Assembly (NCBI GenBank): GCA_009693235.1
Contig: SHXR01000017.1
Coordinates: forward strand, 1-64,000
DNA: 64,000 nt
Reading direction: 5' to 3'
DNA from: Betaproteobacteria bacterium
GTDB lineage: Bacteria; Pseudomonadota; Gammaproteobacteria; Burkholderiales; SG8-39
Under the pieces are notes generated by a model. It was not told the origin of the DNA and did no database searches. It saw only the letters and a list, made by a program, of their open reading frames with translations. Position 1 is the first letter of the stretch. Each line of letters opens with the position of its first letter. This document shows positions 1-10,421 of this stretch, one piece after another. Position numbers and translations under genes: made by a program.

Positions 1-85
1 ATCTTGGACTCGTTCATGTCGATCACCATCCTTCGATGATCGACTCCCCGCCCCCTCTACGCGCCCCACTCGCCAGCGCCCTTCA

Positions 86-139
86 GGATCAAACCTCGTT
101 GGAATCACGGCCTTCGGTTCGGGATCAAACCTCGTTGGA
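86..139. repeat. Two exact 18-bp direct repeats GGATCAAACCTCGTTGGA at 86-103 and 122-139 (36-bp period)
   Basis: Direct reading of the sequence; noncoding, downstream of the minus-strand acyl-CoA dehydrogenase. Confidence 0.85.
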
Positions 140-150
140 CAAGACTGTGA

Positions 151-1305
151 CTACCCCTTCAACAGCTCCCGCGCGATGATGAGCTTCTGCACTTCGGTTG
201 CGCCTTCGTAAATGCGCAGCGCGCGAATCTCCCGATAAAGCTTTTCAACCGGGTGGTTGCTGGTGACGCCCTGCCCACCGAACATCTGCACCGCCCGGTC
301 GATGACTTTCTGCGCCTCTTCGGTGGCCACCATCTTCGCCATTGCGGCCTCACGCGTGGTGCGCTCGCCTTTGACATCACGCAGCCAGGCGGCGCGGTAG
401 GTGAGGAGCATGGCGCTATCGATGGACGTTGCCATGTCGGCAAGCGCTGCCTGAGTCAACTGAAAATCAGCGAGTGTTTGACCGAACATTTTTCGCGATT
501 TGGCGTGCTTGACCGCTTCATCCAGCGCGCGGCGCGCAAAGCCAAGCGCAGCAGCAGCGACGGACGCGCGAAAGATATCCAGATTCTGCATCGCGATCTT
601 GAATCCACCGCCCGCTTCACCGAGACGATTGGTGACAGGGATGCGGCAATTGCTGAATCGCAACGTCGCCAGGGGATGCGGTGCGATCACATCGATTCGC
701 GCCACGACGTCGAGCCCTGGCGTGTTGGCATCGACGACGAATGCACTGATGCTTCGCGCGCCAGGCGCTTCGCCGGTGCGTGCGAACACGGTATAGAAGT
801 CAGCGATCCCACCGTTCGAGATCCATGTCTTCTCGCCGTTCAGCACGTAGGTATCGCCGGCCAATGATGCTGTCATCGCCATTGCCGCGACGTCCGACCC
901 TGCTTGCGGCTCCGATAACGCGAAGGCTGCGATCGCTTGACCGGTGGCAACACGCGGCAGGTAGCGTTGCTTCAGCGCCTCGCTGCCGGCGATGCCGATC
1001 GCACCACTGCCCAACCCTTGCATGGCGAATGAAAAGTCCGCCAGCCCTTCGTAGTAGCCAAGCGTCTCACGCGCTAGACAAAGCGTGCGCGAGTCGAGTT
1101 TTTCCAGTGCACCACCATGCGACGCGGGTACACAATAGCGCAGCCAACCTGCATCGCCCAGGGCTTTGACCAGCTGGCGGCATGTGTCGTCGACATCCAA
1201 TCCATGCGTGTGACCTAAGTGCTGAGCCGCCCAGACGTCGAGTCGAGTCGCAAATGCGCGGTGGCTCTCAGCGAAAAATGGCAGATCGAGGAAGCTGCGT
1301 TCCAT
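151..1305 (-). CDS. Acyl-CoA dehydrogenase family protein
   Basis: [67 protein letters not shown] motifs; start taken at MERSFLDL. Confidence 0.93.
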   Translation of the reverse strand: MERSFLDLPFFAESHRAFATRLDVWAAQHLGHTHGLDVDDTCRQLVKALGDAGWLRYCVPASHGGALEKLDSRTLCLARETLGYYEGLADFSFAMQGLGSGAIGIAGSEALKQRYLPRVATGQAIAAFALSEPQAGSDVAAMAMTASLAGDTYVLNGEKTWISNGGIADFYTVFARTGEAPGARSISAFVVDANTPGLDVVARIDVIAPHPLATLRFSNCRIPVTNRLGEAGGGFKIAMQNLDIFRASVAAAALGFARRALDEAVKHAKSRKMFGQTLADFQLTQAALADMATSIDSAMLLTYRAAWLRDVKGERTTREAAMAKMVATEEAQKVIDRAVQMFGGQGVTSNHPVEKLYREIRALRIYEGATEVQKLIIARELLKG

Positions 1306-1393
1306 GGTTTGAAATGGAAGGAGTAGAGTCGTTGGCGAATGCAGTGGGGCACCGCTTCTGCCTCGTTTGAGTTTATCGCAATCCAACCTTCAA

Positions 1394-2167
1394 TTACCCC
1401 GCCATCACCTCACCGCCGGCGATGGGTATCGCCTGTCCGTTGATGGCTTCGCTGCCGGGCGCACACAGCCAGAGGACTGCATTGGCAATTTCTTCCGGCT
1501 GCACCAGTCGGCCCTGTGGGTTGGTGGTAACGAGTGCCGCACACGCCTCTCCTTCAGACTTGCCGGTCTTGGCCATGATGTTCGCGATCGCTTCCCGAAC
1601 GAGATCGGTATCGGTAAATCCCGGGCAGAGCGCGTTGACCGTGACCCCTGATTTTGCGGCTTCCAGGGCGAGTGAGCGAGTGAGGCCCACGACGCCATGC
1701 TTGGCCGCCACATAGGCGCTCACATAGGCATAGCCGATCAATCCCGCGGTGCTCGCGATGTTGACGATGCGTCCGAAACGCTCTTTCATCATGGCCGGCA
1801 ACACTTCCCGGGTACAGAGGAACGTGCCGGTCAGATTCACGCCGAGCATACGCTGCCAGGTATCGAGGGTCGTCTTGGCAAAGGGCGCGCTGTCCGCTTG
1901 GCCGGCGTTGTTGACCAGGATGTCGATGCGGGGAAAGCGCTCGCGGATCTGGCCGAATGCCGTTTTGACCGACTGCTCATCGCTGACATCGACGGCCACG
2001 CATTGGGTATCACCCGCGATCGCTTTCGCGGTGGCTTCGAGTCGGCGCATGTCTCGACCAAGGAGCGCAACGTCAGCACCGCTATTGGCCAGCGCACGGG
2101 CGATGGCGGCGCCGATGCCACGTCCACCGCCGGTGATGACGGCATGCCTGCCGGTAAGCGGCATCAA
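1394..2167 (-). CDS. SDR family oxidoreductase (FabG-like)
   Basis: TGGGRGIGAAIA cofactor motif, NNAG, YVAAKHGVVGLT. Confidence 0.93.
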   Translation of the reverse strand: MMPLTGRHAVITGGGRGIGAAIARALANSGADVALLGRDMRRLEATAKAIAGDTQCVAVDVSDEQSVKTAFGQIRERFPRIDILVNNAGQADSAPFAKTTLDTWQRMLGVNLTGTFLCTREVLPAMMKERFGRIVNIASTAGLIGYAYVSAYVAAKHGVVGLTRSLALEAAKSGVTVNALCPGFTDTDLVREAIANIMAKTGKSEGEACAALVTTNPQGRLVQPEEIANAVLWLCAPGSEAINGQAIPIAGGEVMAG

Positions 2168-2767
2168 TCAGTCCGGTGCGCCCGGACCAAGCAGCGCATC
2201 GCGAAATCGCGTGCGCAGGTAGGTGCCATCCAGGCTGGGCGGCAAGGCAATCGGCGTGGGTTCCGCGGTGACTTTGATGGTGGCAAAGACGGGCCCTGCT
2301 ACCGAATAGATGCGGTCCTCTAGCGCATCGAGCTCAGGCTGTGTCCAGATCACTGCTGCCGAGGCGAAACATGCGCCCTTGGCGATCGTGGCGAGATCGA
2401 CGCCGTGTCCGGTATGCGCGCGTTGCATGCCGGTTTCCGCGTACAGGCCGTTATCGATCACGACGACGGCCAGATTCTGCGGGCGAGATACGCCAGCCGT
2501 GGCGAGCGAGCCCAAGCCCATCAGCATTTCACCGTCACCGGTGATGACGAGGACGCGCCGATCCGGGCGCGCCTTGGCGAGGCCGAGGCCGATCATAACC
2601 GCCGACCCCATGGCGCCGAGGAGGGGAAACGTGAGCGGATGATCACCCGCTGCACAGGCATCGTAGGTGGTGGAGCCAAGGCCAGTCACCACCAGGGCAT
2701 TATCGCGCTTGCGCAGTAACTGGGCAGTGACGGCGCGTCGATTGAGCGTTGCTGCTGGCATCATCAT
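2168..2767 (-). CDS. Thiamine-diphosphate-dependent decarboxylase, C-terminal (beta) subunit, sulfopyruvate/phosphonopyruvate decarboxylase-like
   Basis: ThDP-binding GDGEMLMGLGSLAT...NLAVVVIDNGLY; small separate subunit. Confidence 0.8.
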   Translation of the reverse strand: MMMPAATLNRRAVTAQLLRKRDNALVVTGLGSTTYDACAAGDHPLTFPLLGAMGSAVMIGLGLAKARPDRRVLVITGDGEMLMGLGSLATAGVSRPQNLAVVVIDNGLYAETGMQRAHTGHGVDLATIAKGACFASAAVIWTQPELDALEDRIYSVAGPVFATIKVTAEPTPIALPPSLDGTYLRTRFRDALLGPGAPD

Positions 2768-2772
2768 CGTCC

Positions 2773-3327
2773 CTATTTGAATGGTTTGGTGCCGATGACC
2801 TTCTGGCCGATCAGCACGGCGACTTGGCGGCGCGTATTAAAGGCCAACGCGGTACAAGCCTTAACCGTGTCTGCGACTTGGTCGCGCTCATCGACCCGGT
2901 AGACCAGTACGCCCATCGATTCGAATGCTGACGGCGTGCCTTGTCCCATCCAGACCTGCCATGGGACGAACTCGCCCCATTCGCCGCGCATGGTGACCAG
3001 CATGACGAGCGGAATCCGGCATTCCGCGGTGAGCGAAAGCATGTTGATGCAATTGCCGACGCCGCTCGATTGCATCAGCAGCACACCGCGTTGGCCGCCT
3101 AAGTAGGCGCCCACCATCAAGCCGATGCCTTCCTCTTCGGTAGTGAGCGAGGTGGTAGCCAGTTGCGGGTTGGCATGACAGCGCTCGATGAGGCGCCGAT
3201 GTCCAGCGTCAGGAACGTAACCGACTTGCCGGACATCGGCAGCCATCAGCGCTTCGTAAAGCTCATCGGGCCAGGTAGGGGTGTTCATCGCGTTATGCCG
3301 GGTCGTTGGGGCGACCGATTCTGGCAT
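2773..3327 (-). CDS. Thiamine-diphosphate-dependent decarboxylase, N-terminal (alpha) subunit, sulfopyruvate/phosphonopyruvate decarboxylase-like
   Basis: TTEEEGIGLMVGAYLGGQRGVLLMQSSGVGNCINML, characteristic of the Pyr half of split decarboxylases. Confidence 0.78.
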   Translation of the reverse strand: MPESVAPTTRHNAMNTPTWPDELYEALMAADVRQVGYVPDAGHRRLIERCHANPQLATTSLTTEEEGIGLMVGAYLGGQRGVLLMQSSGVGNCINMLSLTAECRIPLVMLVTMRGEWGEFVPWQVWMGQGTPSAFESMGVLVYRVDERDQVADTVKACTALAFNTRRQVAVLIGQKVIGTKPFK

Positions 3328-3454
3328 TGTTCGTACCTCTTTGCCGAATCACGTGATCACACGTGCTTCGGCAAAGCGTGACGGTGTGGCGGTCCGCCGG
3401 ATCAGCGTTGCACTATAGCGGACGCTTGACTGCGTCGATGCAGGCCTTAAGGTA

Positions 3455-3486
3455 ACGCTGATTAAGCTATCCCGCGTAATCAGCGT
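3455..3486. repeat. Palindromic element, copy 1: ACGCTGATTA-12 nt-TAATCAGCGT (perfect 10-bp arms)
   Basis: Exact inverted repeat; near-identical element at 28619-28650. Confidence 0.8.
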
Positions 3487-3509
3487 GCTCAAATGTTCAG
3501 GGAGTTACG

Positions 3510-3526
3510 AGGGGGCCGAGCCCCCT
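3510..3526. terminator. GC-rich hairpin AGGGGGC-CGA-GCCCCCT followed by a T-rich stretch on the plus strand
   Basis: Perfect 7-bp arms; position suggests transcription termination, not proven. Confidence 0.4.
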
Positions 3527-3540
3527 TGTTTAATGATTCC

Positions 3541-3741
3541 TTAGCGGGCGTCCTGAGATAGATACGAGGCACCCTCTTGGCGCACCACCCACGACTGCCA
3601 TCGAGACTCAACGCGATGATGGTCAAGACGGGCCTGTCGCTCTTCGTCACTGGTCGATCGAAAGCCGAATTTACAAAAGGTATCCAGTACATTCGTCTTG
3701 ACCGCATGGATGTAATTGAAACGTGGATCGAGTGGGTTCAT
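3541..3741 (-). CDS. Small uncharacterised protein (66 aa)
   Basis: ORF MNPLDPRFNYIHAVKTNVLDTFCKFGF... preceded by AGGAGAGG Shine-Dalgarno-like sequence. Confidence 0.5.
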   Translation of the reverse strand: MNPLDPRFNYIHAVKTNVLDTFCKFGFRSTSDEERQARLDHHRVESRWQSWVVRQEGASYLSQDAR

Positions 3742-4094
3742 TGACCTCTCCTTGGAATTACTTTACCAAAGGAACCGCGAGCAAATGATAACGCGAGTTT
3801 GCCTTGGCAACAGCAATTCCATCGTTACACGCCGGCTAACTGCCGAGTCGTATCTTTATTATTCCGCCGCCGATCACGCACATGGCTATCCATGCTTCAC
3901 ACACGCTGATTTAACAGCCGGTCGATGTCCATCAAGCCTGCGAACGAATCTCGCCCAATGTCGTTGCCTCGGACCACCACTACCCCGGCGGCCTCAACCG
4001 TTCCGACCGGTGGACAAGTAATGGCATGATAGAGGACGCTGCACCACCGGACGATCGACGCGCGTGGGCAGCATAGAGGCTGGTGGGGCTAATC

Positions 4095-4707
4095 ATGTTC
4101 GGTGTGGCAGATTACGGTGCATTCGTTGTCGCGGTCATTGTTTTTCTTTGCATTCCCGGCCCGGGAAATATCGCGTTGATCACGTCGACCGGCAAGGGCA
4201 GTTTTGCGGCGGCATGGCGGCAACGTTCGGCGTGATCGTGGCCGATCAGATATTGATGTGGACTGCGGTAGCGGGTGTTGCTGCGGTGCTCACTGCCTGG
4301 CCGGTGGCGTTCGGTGCGATTCAGTGGCTGGGTGCGGTGTATCTCGCCTGGATCGGTTTTCGCATGATTACGCGAAGGCGGGCGATGCGCCGATTCTCAA
4401 CATCCGGCCACGACGATACTTTCAGCAAGCGCTGGTGATCACCCTGCTCAACCCGAAAGCAATCGTTTTCTATATGGCCTTCTTTCCGTTGTTCGTCGCT
4501 CCCGATCACCATCATGGGCTGGCGACCTTCGCGTTCATGGCGGTGACTATTGCCGTCCTGACGCTGACCTATTGCGTAATCGTTGCATCGCTTATCCGGA
4601 ATTTCGCGGATAGCCTGCGTGCGAGCCCGCGTATTGCCGGCCTCTTGAATCGCATCGCCGGCGTGCTTCTCATCGGCTTTGGCCTGAAACTCGCCTTGTC
4701 CCGCTAG
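4095..4707 (+). pseudogene. LysE family translocator, split by two apparent -1 frameshifts (about 4201-4213 and 4374-4378)
   Basis: FLCIPGPGNIALITSTGKG / GGMAATFGVIVADQILMWTAVAGV...YLAWIGFRM / RPRRYFQQALVITLLNPKAIVFYMAFFPLFV found in three successive frames. Confidence 0.8.
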
Positions 4708-4716
4708 GACCAACGC

Positions 4717-5941
4717 ATGCGCACCTCTCACACCTGGATCGGAACAGTTCTTGCAGCGGTGATCACCTTGTTCGTCGTTGCACCGGTCACCGGTCAGACA
4801 CCGACCGCTGATCCGGTTGCATTCGTCCAGTTCACCGATGCAGAAGTGCAAACGATTCTTTCGCGCGGACCGTGGCCCCTCCCTGGCAGGCAGATGCCAG
4901 CAATCGCGTATCGGGCAATAGCGCCGCAATCTATCTCGGTGAGCGCCTGTTCTTTGATAAGCGCCTGTCCGCCGACGACACCTTATCGTGCGGGCAATGC
5001 CACACGCCAGATCTGCGCTGGACCGATGAACGCACCCGTGCCGTTGGCAGGGCGGTCTTGGATCGCAATACCCCGCATCTCGACAATGTAAGGCTCAACC
5101 GGTGGTTCGGTTGGGATGGCGGCAATGACAGTCTGTGGTCGCAAAGCATCCAACCCATCCTTGACCCGCGTGAACTCGGGGCGAGTCCCCAACACGTCGT
5201 CCAGGTGCTCGAACGAGACGCCGACCTGCGCTGCCGTTATGAGAAATCCTTCGGCAAAAACTCGCCGGCACGGATGAACTGGAGGTCCTCGCGAATGTCG
5301 GCAAAGCGCTTGCTGCGTTTCAGGAAACGCTTGGCAGCGGTCGCACCGCCTTTGACGAATTTCGCGACGCTTTGGCTCGCAATGATCGGGCCGTGGCCAT
5401 GCGCTATTCGCTGGCGGCGCAACGCGGCCTGCAGATTTTTGTCGGCAAGGGCGCCTGTAGTACCTGCCATACCGGGCCCGCTTTTACCAACGGTGAGTTT
5501 CATGCCATCGGCGTGTCGTTCTTTGCCGCACCCGGGCGGGTCGACGCCGGCCGTTATGAGGGCATCAAGCGATTGCAGGCGAATCCGTTCAACCTACTGG
5601 GCCGCTTCAATGATGATCCGCAACGATCCACTGCGACCAGCACCCGTCATGTCGCGAGCGAGCAGCGGAACTATGGGGAATTCCGGACGCCGTCACTGCG
5701 CAATGTATCGACGACCGATCCGTATATGCACGACGGGCAGAAAAAGACATTGCGCGACGTGTTGAGGCACTACTCGGAACTCAATCCCGATCGCCTGCAT
5801 GTCGATGGTGAAAGCCTGCTGAAGCCGCTCCGACTAACCGGAGCGGAGTTGAACGATCTGCAGATTTTTCTTGAAATGCTGACCAATCACGCCGACAACT
5901 GGTGGCATACGCCGGAGCACATCGCGCCGAAGTGTCCGTAG
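4717..5941 (+). pseudogene. Di-haem cytochrome c peroxidase (CcpA/MauG family), split by two apparent -1 frameshifts
   Basis: CGQCH and CSTCH haem motifs, GERLFFDKRLSADDTLSC; adding one C in the run at 4876-4879 and one A in the run at 5256-5260 restores a single ORF. Confidence 0.85.
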
Positions 5942-6044
5942 CGTTGCTTCGTCACTGAATGCCTGATTGATCCGCACCCCACGCCGCGAACGGGTAGGGT
6001 GGGAGGGTGTTGCGCATTCCAGTGCGCTGTACCGCGTAATGGAT

Positions 6045-6830
6045 TCAGCTGTGCTTCGCGATGAAAGTCGTCAAGGCACGCGTAAAGGCTTCCGGCTGAT
6101 CCACGTTCGACAGGTGCGCCGCATTCGGGATCATCACCAGGCTTGAGCCGGGCATGGCTTTCTGGATCGCCTGCGACATCGCAGGTGGCGTGCCGGCGTC
6201 CAATTCGCCGCAGATGACTTGCGCCGGGGCGCGAATCTCCCGCAGGCGATCGGTCGTGTTGATCTTGGAGATCGCCGCGATGCAACCGGCATAGCCATTG
6301 ACCGGTGTTGATCGGATATAGCCGGCGATTTCCTCGGTGCGAGCGATATTCGTGTTGCGGAATGACTCGGTCAGCCAGCGCTCCAGCGTGCCCTGCACGA
6401 TCGCCCCCATGCCCTGCTCGCGCGCGGTCTTGATGCGGCCTTCCCACAGCGATTTCGCTTCGGGCGCGTACCGGCTGGTAGTGTCGGCAAGGGTTAGGGT
6501 CTTGAAGATTCCCGGATATTTCAAGGCGGCGGCTTGCCCGATCATGCCGCCCATCGATAGTCCGCAAAAATGCGGTTGCTTGACGTTGATGGTGTCGAGC
6601 ATCGCCTTCATGTCGTCGGCCAGCTGATCGAGCGTGTAGTCGCCGGCCGGCGCAGTGGTTTGACCATGGCCGCGGGTATCGACGCACACCACGCGAAAGC
6701 GCTTGGAGAGATCTTGAACCTGTTCATTCCATTCGCCGCCGTGACAGGCGAGTGAATGACTGAATACGATGGATGGGCCTTCGCCCACCATTGTGTAATG
6801 GATATCGATGCCGTTGGCGCGAACTTGCAT
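6045..6830 (-). CDS. Alpha/beta-fold hydrolase, 3-oxoadipate enol-lactonase-like
   Basis: GLSMGGMIGQ nucleophile elbow, VDTRGHGQT, C-terminal AAHLSNVDQPEAF. Confidence 0.88.
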   Translation of the reverse strand: MQVRANGIDIHYTMVGEGPSIVFSHSLACHGGEWNEQVQDLSKRFRVVCVDTRGHGQTTAPAGDYTLDQLADDMKAMLDTINVKQPHFCGLSMGGMIGQAAALKYPGIFKTLTLADTTSRYAPEAKSLWEGRIKTAREQGMGAIVQGTLERWLTESFRNTNIARTEEIAGYIRSTPVNGYAGCIAAISKINTTDRLREIRAPAQVICGELDAGTPPAMSQAIQKAMPGSSLVMIPNAAHLSNVDQPEAFTRALTTFIAKHS

Positions 6831-6878
6831 GGTGACCTCCTAATCTTTGTGGGAAATAAAAGCGGGTAAAACGTGCTG

Positions 6879-7304
6879 CTAGGCCCTATTAGATTCCGTG
6901 GATTGATCGGCCGCTGCCATGAACTGCTTTCGAAAGGCGAGCGGGTTGGCGATTCCCTGAATGGGGGCGGCTGCCATGCCGGTTCCCGCGATCACGAGTG
7001 TTCCGTAGTTGAGCATGCGTCCTAAGATCGTCTGATCGACGCGCACGCTCTCGACCTTGCCCAAGTTTATCTCGACGGTGGATCGCGAGATGAGGCCCTC
7101 CTTGACAATGATTCGTTTGGTGGTGATGGCGACTTCCGTTGCCTTGACTTTCACATAGACCCACGCAAGCACCAGCAAGCCGACGACGACCACGGCGAGC
7201 ACGACACCGATCAGGATGTGCATCGCAAACGGCCACAGCGAGATACGCGCCCGGTGCAAGACGCGTTCACCGGGAATCAGAACTTCCTCAACGTAGGACG
7301 ACAT
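6879..7304 (-). CDS. PH domain-containing membrane protein (bPH2/YdbT-like)
   Basis: TM segment plus TTKRIIVKEGLISRSTVEINLGKVESVRVDQTILGRMLNYGTLVI. Confidence 0.85.
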   Translation of the reverse strand: MSSYVEEVLIPGERVLHRARISLWPFAMHILIGVVLAVVVVGLLVLAWVYVKVKATEVAITTKRIIVKEGLISRSTVEINLGKVESVRVDQTILGRMLNYGTLVIAGTGMAAAPIQGIANPLAFRKQFMAAADQSTESNRA

Positions 7305-7334
7305 GTTGGGGCGCTGAAGTGAAGGAACCGGGGA

Positions 7335-7909
7335 TCATCGCATTTCCTCGAGAGTGATGCCGCGCCAGGCGAACAGCGTGTCGATGACGCGGGTCGGGCA
7401 GCACGGGTCGTCTTGCGGGGCGAACTGATAGGTGCGCAGCGCCGCCCGATCGAGATCCAGGAACTCAAGGGTAGCCAGACGTTCGCCCGATTTGCCGACC
7501 TGGGTGCGCAGGCTCTGGTGCAAGCGCGTTCCCACGATTTCGATTGCCTCGAGGTAGGTCCAAAAGCGCTCATTTTCGTGTTCATGCGTCAACGCATAGA
7601 GCCGTACCATGCGAACGCCATTGCCGATATTGACGTCTTCGCCTTGCAGAACTTTTCGACCGCGTAGCGCCGTCGCCGCTCGCGGGCATCGCGTTGGCGT
7701 TCGGCGATGTGGCGCGCTACGATCTCCCGGATGGACTCCTCTTTCAGAGTCGCCAGAGCGATGCCGGTCTGGTCGCTATTCAACAAAGCGCGTACATCGG
7801 CGGTCGTGATCGGTACGACCTTGGGTGTTGGCTCAACGGTCGAACAGCCGGCGATGACTGTCAAACTCAGGCTGAGCGCGATGCGCGGTAACCGCTGGTG
7901 GACACCCAT
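7335..7909 (-). pseudogene. Putative lipoprotein, apparent single frameshift near 7665-7672
   Basis: Signal/lipobox LSLTVIAGC in ORF 7589-7909; downstream half continues in another frame as ...RKVLQGEDVNIGNGVRMVRLYALTHEHENERFWTYLEAIEIV. Confidence 0.6.
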
Positions 7910-7921
7910 GCATCCGCCCCG

Positions 7922-10036
7922 CTATTCCTTGACGCGCGTGATTCGCACCACGGCGGGGATGGCGCGCACCCGCCGCATGACTTGCGCCAGATGATCGCGC
8001 GTCGTCACTTCGAGCGCGAAGTGCATCGTCGAGTACATGCCCCGTTCCTCGTCGAGGCTCAAATTGTCGATGTTGGACCCGGCATCGGCGATCGCCGATG
8101 CCACTTTGGCAAGCACACCGCGCTGATTGGCGGCGGTGACCCGAAGGCTCACCTGGAACATCTTCTCGGTATCGGTGCCCCACTCGAGATCGAGCCAGCG
8201 CTCCGGATCGGAGCGTGCGCGAAACGCGGTCGGGCAGTCGTGAATATGCACGACCAGCCCCTGCCCTTTTTTGATAAAGCCGATGATCGAATCACCGGGA
8301 ATCGGATGACAGCATTTGGCGAACTGCACTGCCATACCTTCGGAACCGCGGACGACGATGGAGCCCTGCGGCTTGGTATCGTGGCGCGTTTCGTCACCGG
8401 AAATCAATTGACGCGCGACGATTGCGGCATGGCGTTTGCCAAGGCCGATATCGGCGAGGATTTCCGCGCGTGACCGTGCCCCGGAATCGCGGACGACGCG
8501 TTCCCACTGCTCGGGGGTGAGTGCGTCCACGGTCGATTCGAGCGCGCGCAACGCCTGGCTCAATAGACGTTCGCCCAGTTCGCTCGATTCTTCATTGTGG
8601 ACGGTCTTCAGGAAGTGACGAATCTGCGACCGCGCCTTGCCGGTCTTGAGATAGCTCAGCCAGATCGGATTCGGGTGCGCGTGACTGGCGGTAACGATCT
8701 CGACCCGGTCACCATTCTTGAGCTCGGTACGAAGCGGCACGAGATCGCCATTGATCTTTGCCGCAACGCACCGATTGCCGATATCGGTGTGCACCGCGTA
8801 GGCGAAGTCCACCGGCGTGGCGCCCCGCGGCAGTGCGAGGATCTTGCCGGCTGGGGTAAACACATAGACGTCATCCGGGAAGAGATCGACCTTGACGTGC
8901 TCCAGAAACTCCGCCGAATCGCCACTCATGTTCTGCAGCTCAAGGAGTGACTGCAGCCACTTCGTCGTGCGCTGTTGAACGTCGGAGAATTTCTCCTTGC
9001 CGTCTTTATAGAGCCAGTGCGACGCCACACCCGATTCGGCGATACGGTGCATTCCCCAGGTGCGAATCTGAATCTCGATCGGCGTCCCGAACGGACCGAT
9101 GAGGGTCGTGTGCAGTGACTGGTATCCGTTTGACTTCGGTATCGCGATGTAGTCCTTGAATTTTCCCGGCACCGGCTTGTAGAGCGCGTGCAGTGCACCG
9201 AGTGCGAGATAGCAGGCCGGAATATCGTCCACGATCACGCGAAATCCGTAGATGTCCAGCACCTGCGAGAAGGTCAGTCGTTTCTCGACCATCTTCTCGT
9301 AGATGCTGTAGAGATGCTTTTCCCGACCGACCACCTGCTGTTTGACGCCGGCTTCATCCAGTTGTTTCTTGATGGCCTTCAACACCCGGGCGATGAGTTC
9401 GCGGCGGCTGCCGCGCGCGACCTTCAGCGCCTTGGAGAGCACTGCAAAGCGTAGTGGAAACAGAAATTGAAACGAGAGTTCCTGCAACTCGCGGTAAATC
9501 GAATCAAGGCCGAGACGATTGGCGATCGGGCCATAGATGTCGATCGTTTCGCGGGCAATGCGCCGGCGCTTTTCGGCGGGCACCGCCTCGAGCGTTCGCA
9601 TATTGTGCAAACGGTCGGCCAGCTTGATGAGAATGACGCGGACATCGCGCGCCATCGCAAGCAGCATCTTCCGGAAATTCTCGGCTTGTGCGTCTTGCTG
9701 GGTCTGGAATTCGAGGCGGTCCAACTTCGAGACGCCGTCGACCAGATCGGCGACCGACTTGCCGAATTTGACGGTGATTTCTTCTTTGGAGACGTGCGTG
9801 TCTTCGACGACATCGTGCAGCAGGGCCGCAATCAGCGTTTGCGCATCGAGTTGCCACTGCGAGAGGATCTCGGCAACCGCGATCGGATGTGAGATATACG
9901 GCTCACCGCTTTTCCTGAACTGGCCCCGGTGGGCTTCTTCGGCCAGATGGAACGCATCGTCTATCCGGGCGAGATCGGCCGGTTTGAGATAGGCCGAAAG
10001 AGTCTGCTGAAGCTCAGCAATATGACCCAAGGCCAT
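7922..10036 (-). CDS. spoT: Bifunctional (p)ppGpp synthetase/hydrolase, RelA/SpoT family
   Basis: HD domain, RelA synthetase domain, TGS and ACT domains; adjacent to rpoZ. Confidence 0.96.
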   Translation of the reverse strand: MALGHIAELQQTLSAYLKPADLARIDDAFHLAEEAHRGQFRKSGEPYISHPIAVAEILSQWQLDAQTLIAALLHDVVEDTHVSKEEITVKFGKSVADLVDGVSKLDRLEFQTQQDAQAENFRKMLLAMARDVRVILIKLADRLHNMRTLEAVPAEKRRRIARETIDIYGPIANRLGLDSIYRELQELSFQFLFPLRFAVLSKALKVARGSRRELIARVLKAIKKQLDEAGVKQQVVGREKHLYSIYEKMVEKRLTFSQVLDIYGFRVIVDDIPACYLALGALHALYKPVPGKFKDYIAIPKSNGYQSLHTTLIGPFGTPIEIQIRTWGMHRIAESGVASHWLYKDGKEKFSDVQQRTTKWLQSLLELQNMSGDSAEFLEHVKVDLFPDDVYVFTPAGKILALPRGATPVDFAYAVHTDIGNRCVAAKINGDLVPLRTELKNGDRVEIVTASHAHPNPIWLSYLKTGKARSQIRHFLKTVHNEESSELGERLLSQALRALESTVDALTPEQWERVVRDSGARSRAEILADIGLGKRHAAIVARQLISGDETRHDTKPQGSIVVRGSEGMAVQFAKCCHPIPGDSIIGFIKKGQGLVVHIHDCPTAFRARSDPERWLDLEWGTDTEKMFQVSLRVTAANQRGVLAKVASAIADAGSNIDNLSLDEERGMYSTMHFALEVTTRDHLAQVMRRVRAIPAVVRITRVKE

Positions 10037-10125
10037 CCTCGCATGACGTGCGTACTCCGCCGCGTGCCGCGCTGCCTGAAACGGGCCGGCTGCGTAGGAT
10101 TGGGGCGTGCGGGTCGCCGATCAAA

Positions 10126-10338
10126 TTAGCCCTGCGAGTGGACGCGCTTCAGCATCTCGATGCCGATACGTCCGGATGCCACTTCGCGCAAGGCGGTGAC
10201 GGTGGGCTTATCGCGCTGCGCATCGACGAGTGGTTCGGCGCCCTGTGCGAGCTGACGCGCGCGATAGGTCGCCGCGAGCGTCAACTGAAAACGATTCGGG
10301 ATACGCGCCAGACAATCTTCAACGGTAATACGGGCCAT
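10126..10338 (-). CDS. rpoZ: DNA-directed RNA polymerase omega subunit
   Basis: [30 protein letters not shown]. Confidence 0.96.
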   Translation of the reverse strand: MARITVEDCLARIPNRFQLTLAATYRARQLAQGAEPLVDAQRDKPTVTALREVASGRIGIEMLKRVHSQG

Positions 10339-10421
10339 GATGGTTCTCGCTAGGTTAGGTATGAATCGATGCCGGCGCGCAGGGATTGATCGCACCGCGA
10401 GCCGTACGGTGCTTGGGAAAA

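Noticed and set aside
86-139. CRISPR array
   Set aside because: Only two 18-bp units with one 18-bp spacer and no cas genes.
253-867. Long plus-strand ORF (204 aa) opposite the acyl-CoA dehydrogenase
   Set aside because: Antisense shadow ORF in GC-rich coding DNA; the minus-strand protein has clear family motifs. The same reasoning applies to most overlapping ORFs in the track (for example 18507-19727 opposite glnA and 60066-61001 opposite the aldolase).
4095-5941. Genuine adjacent pseudogenes marking a decaying locus
   Set aside because: All four shifts are single-base losses, three of them at homopolymers, and a similar pattern occurs elsewhere in the window; sequence error is the simpler explanation.
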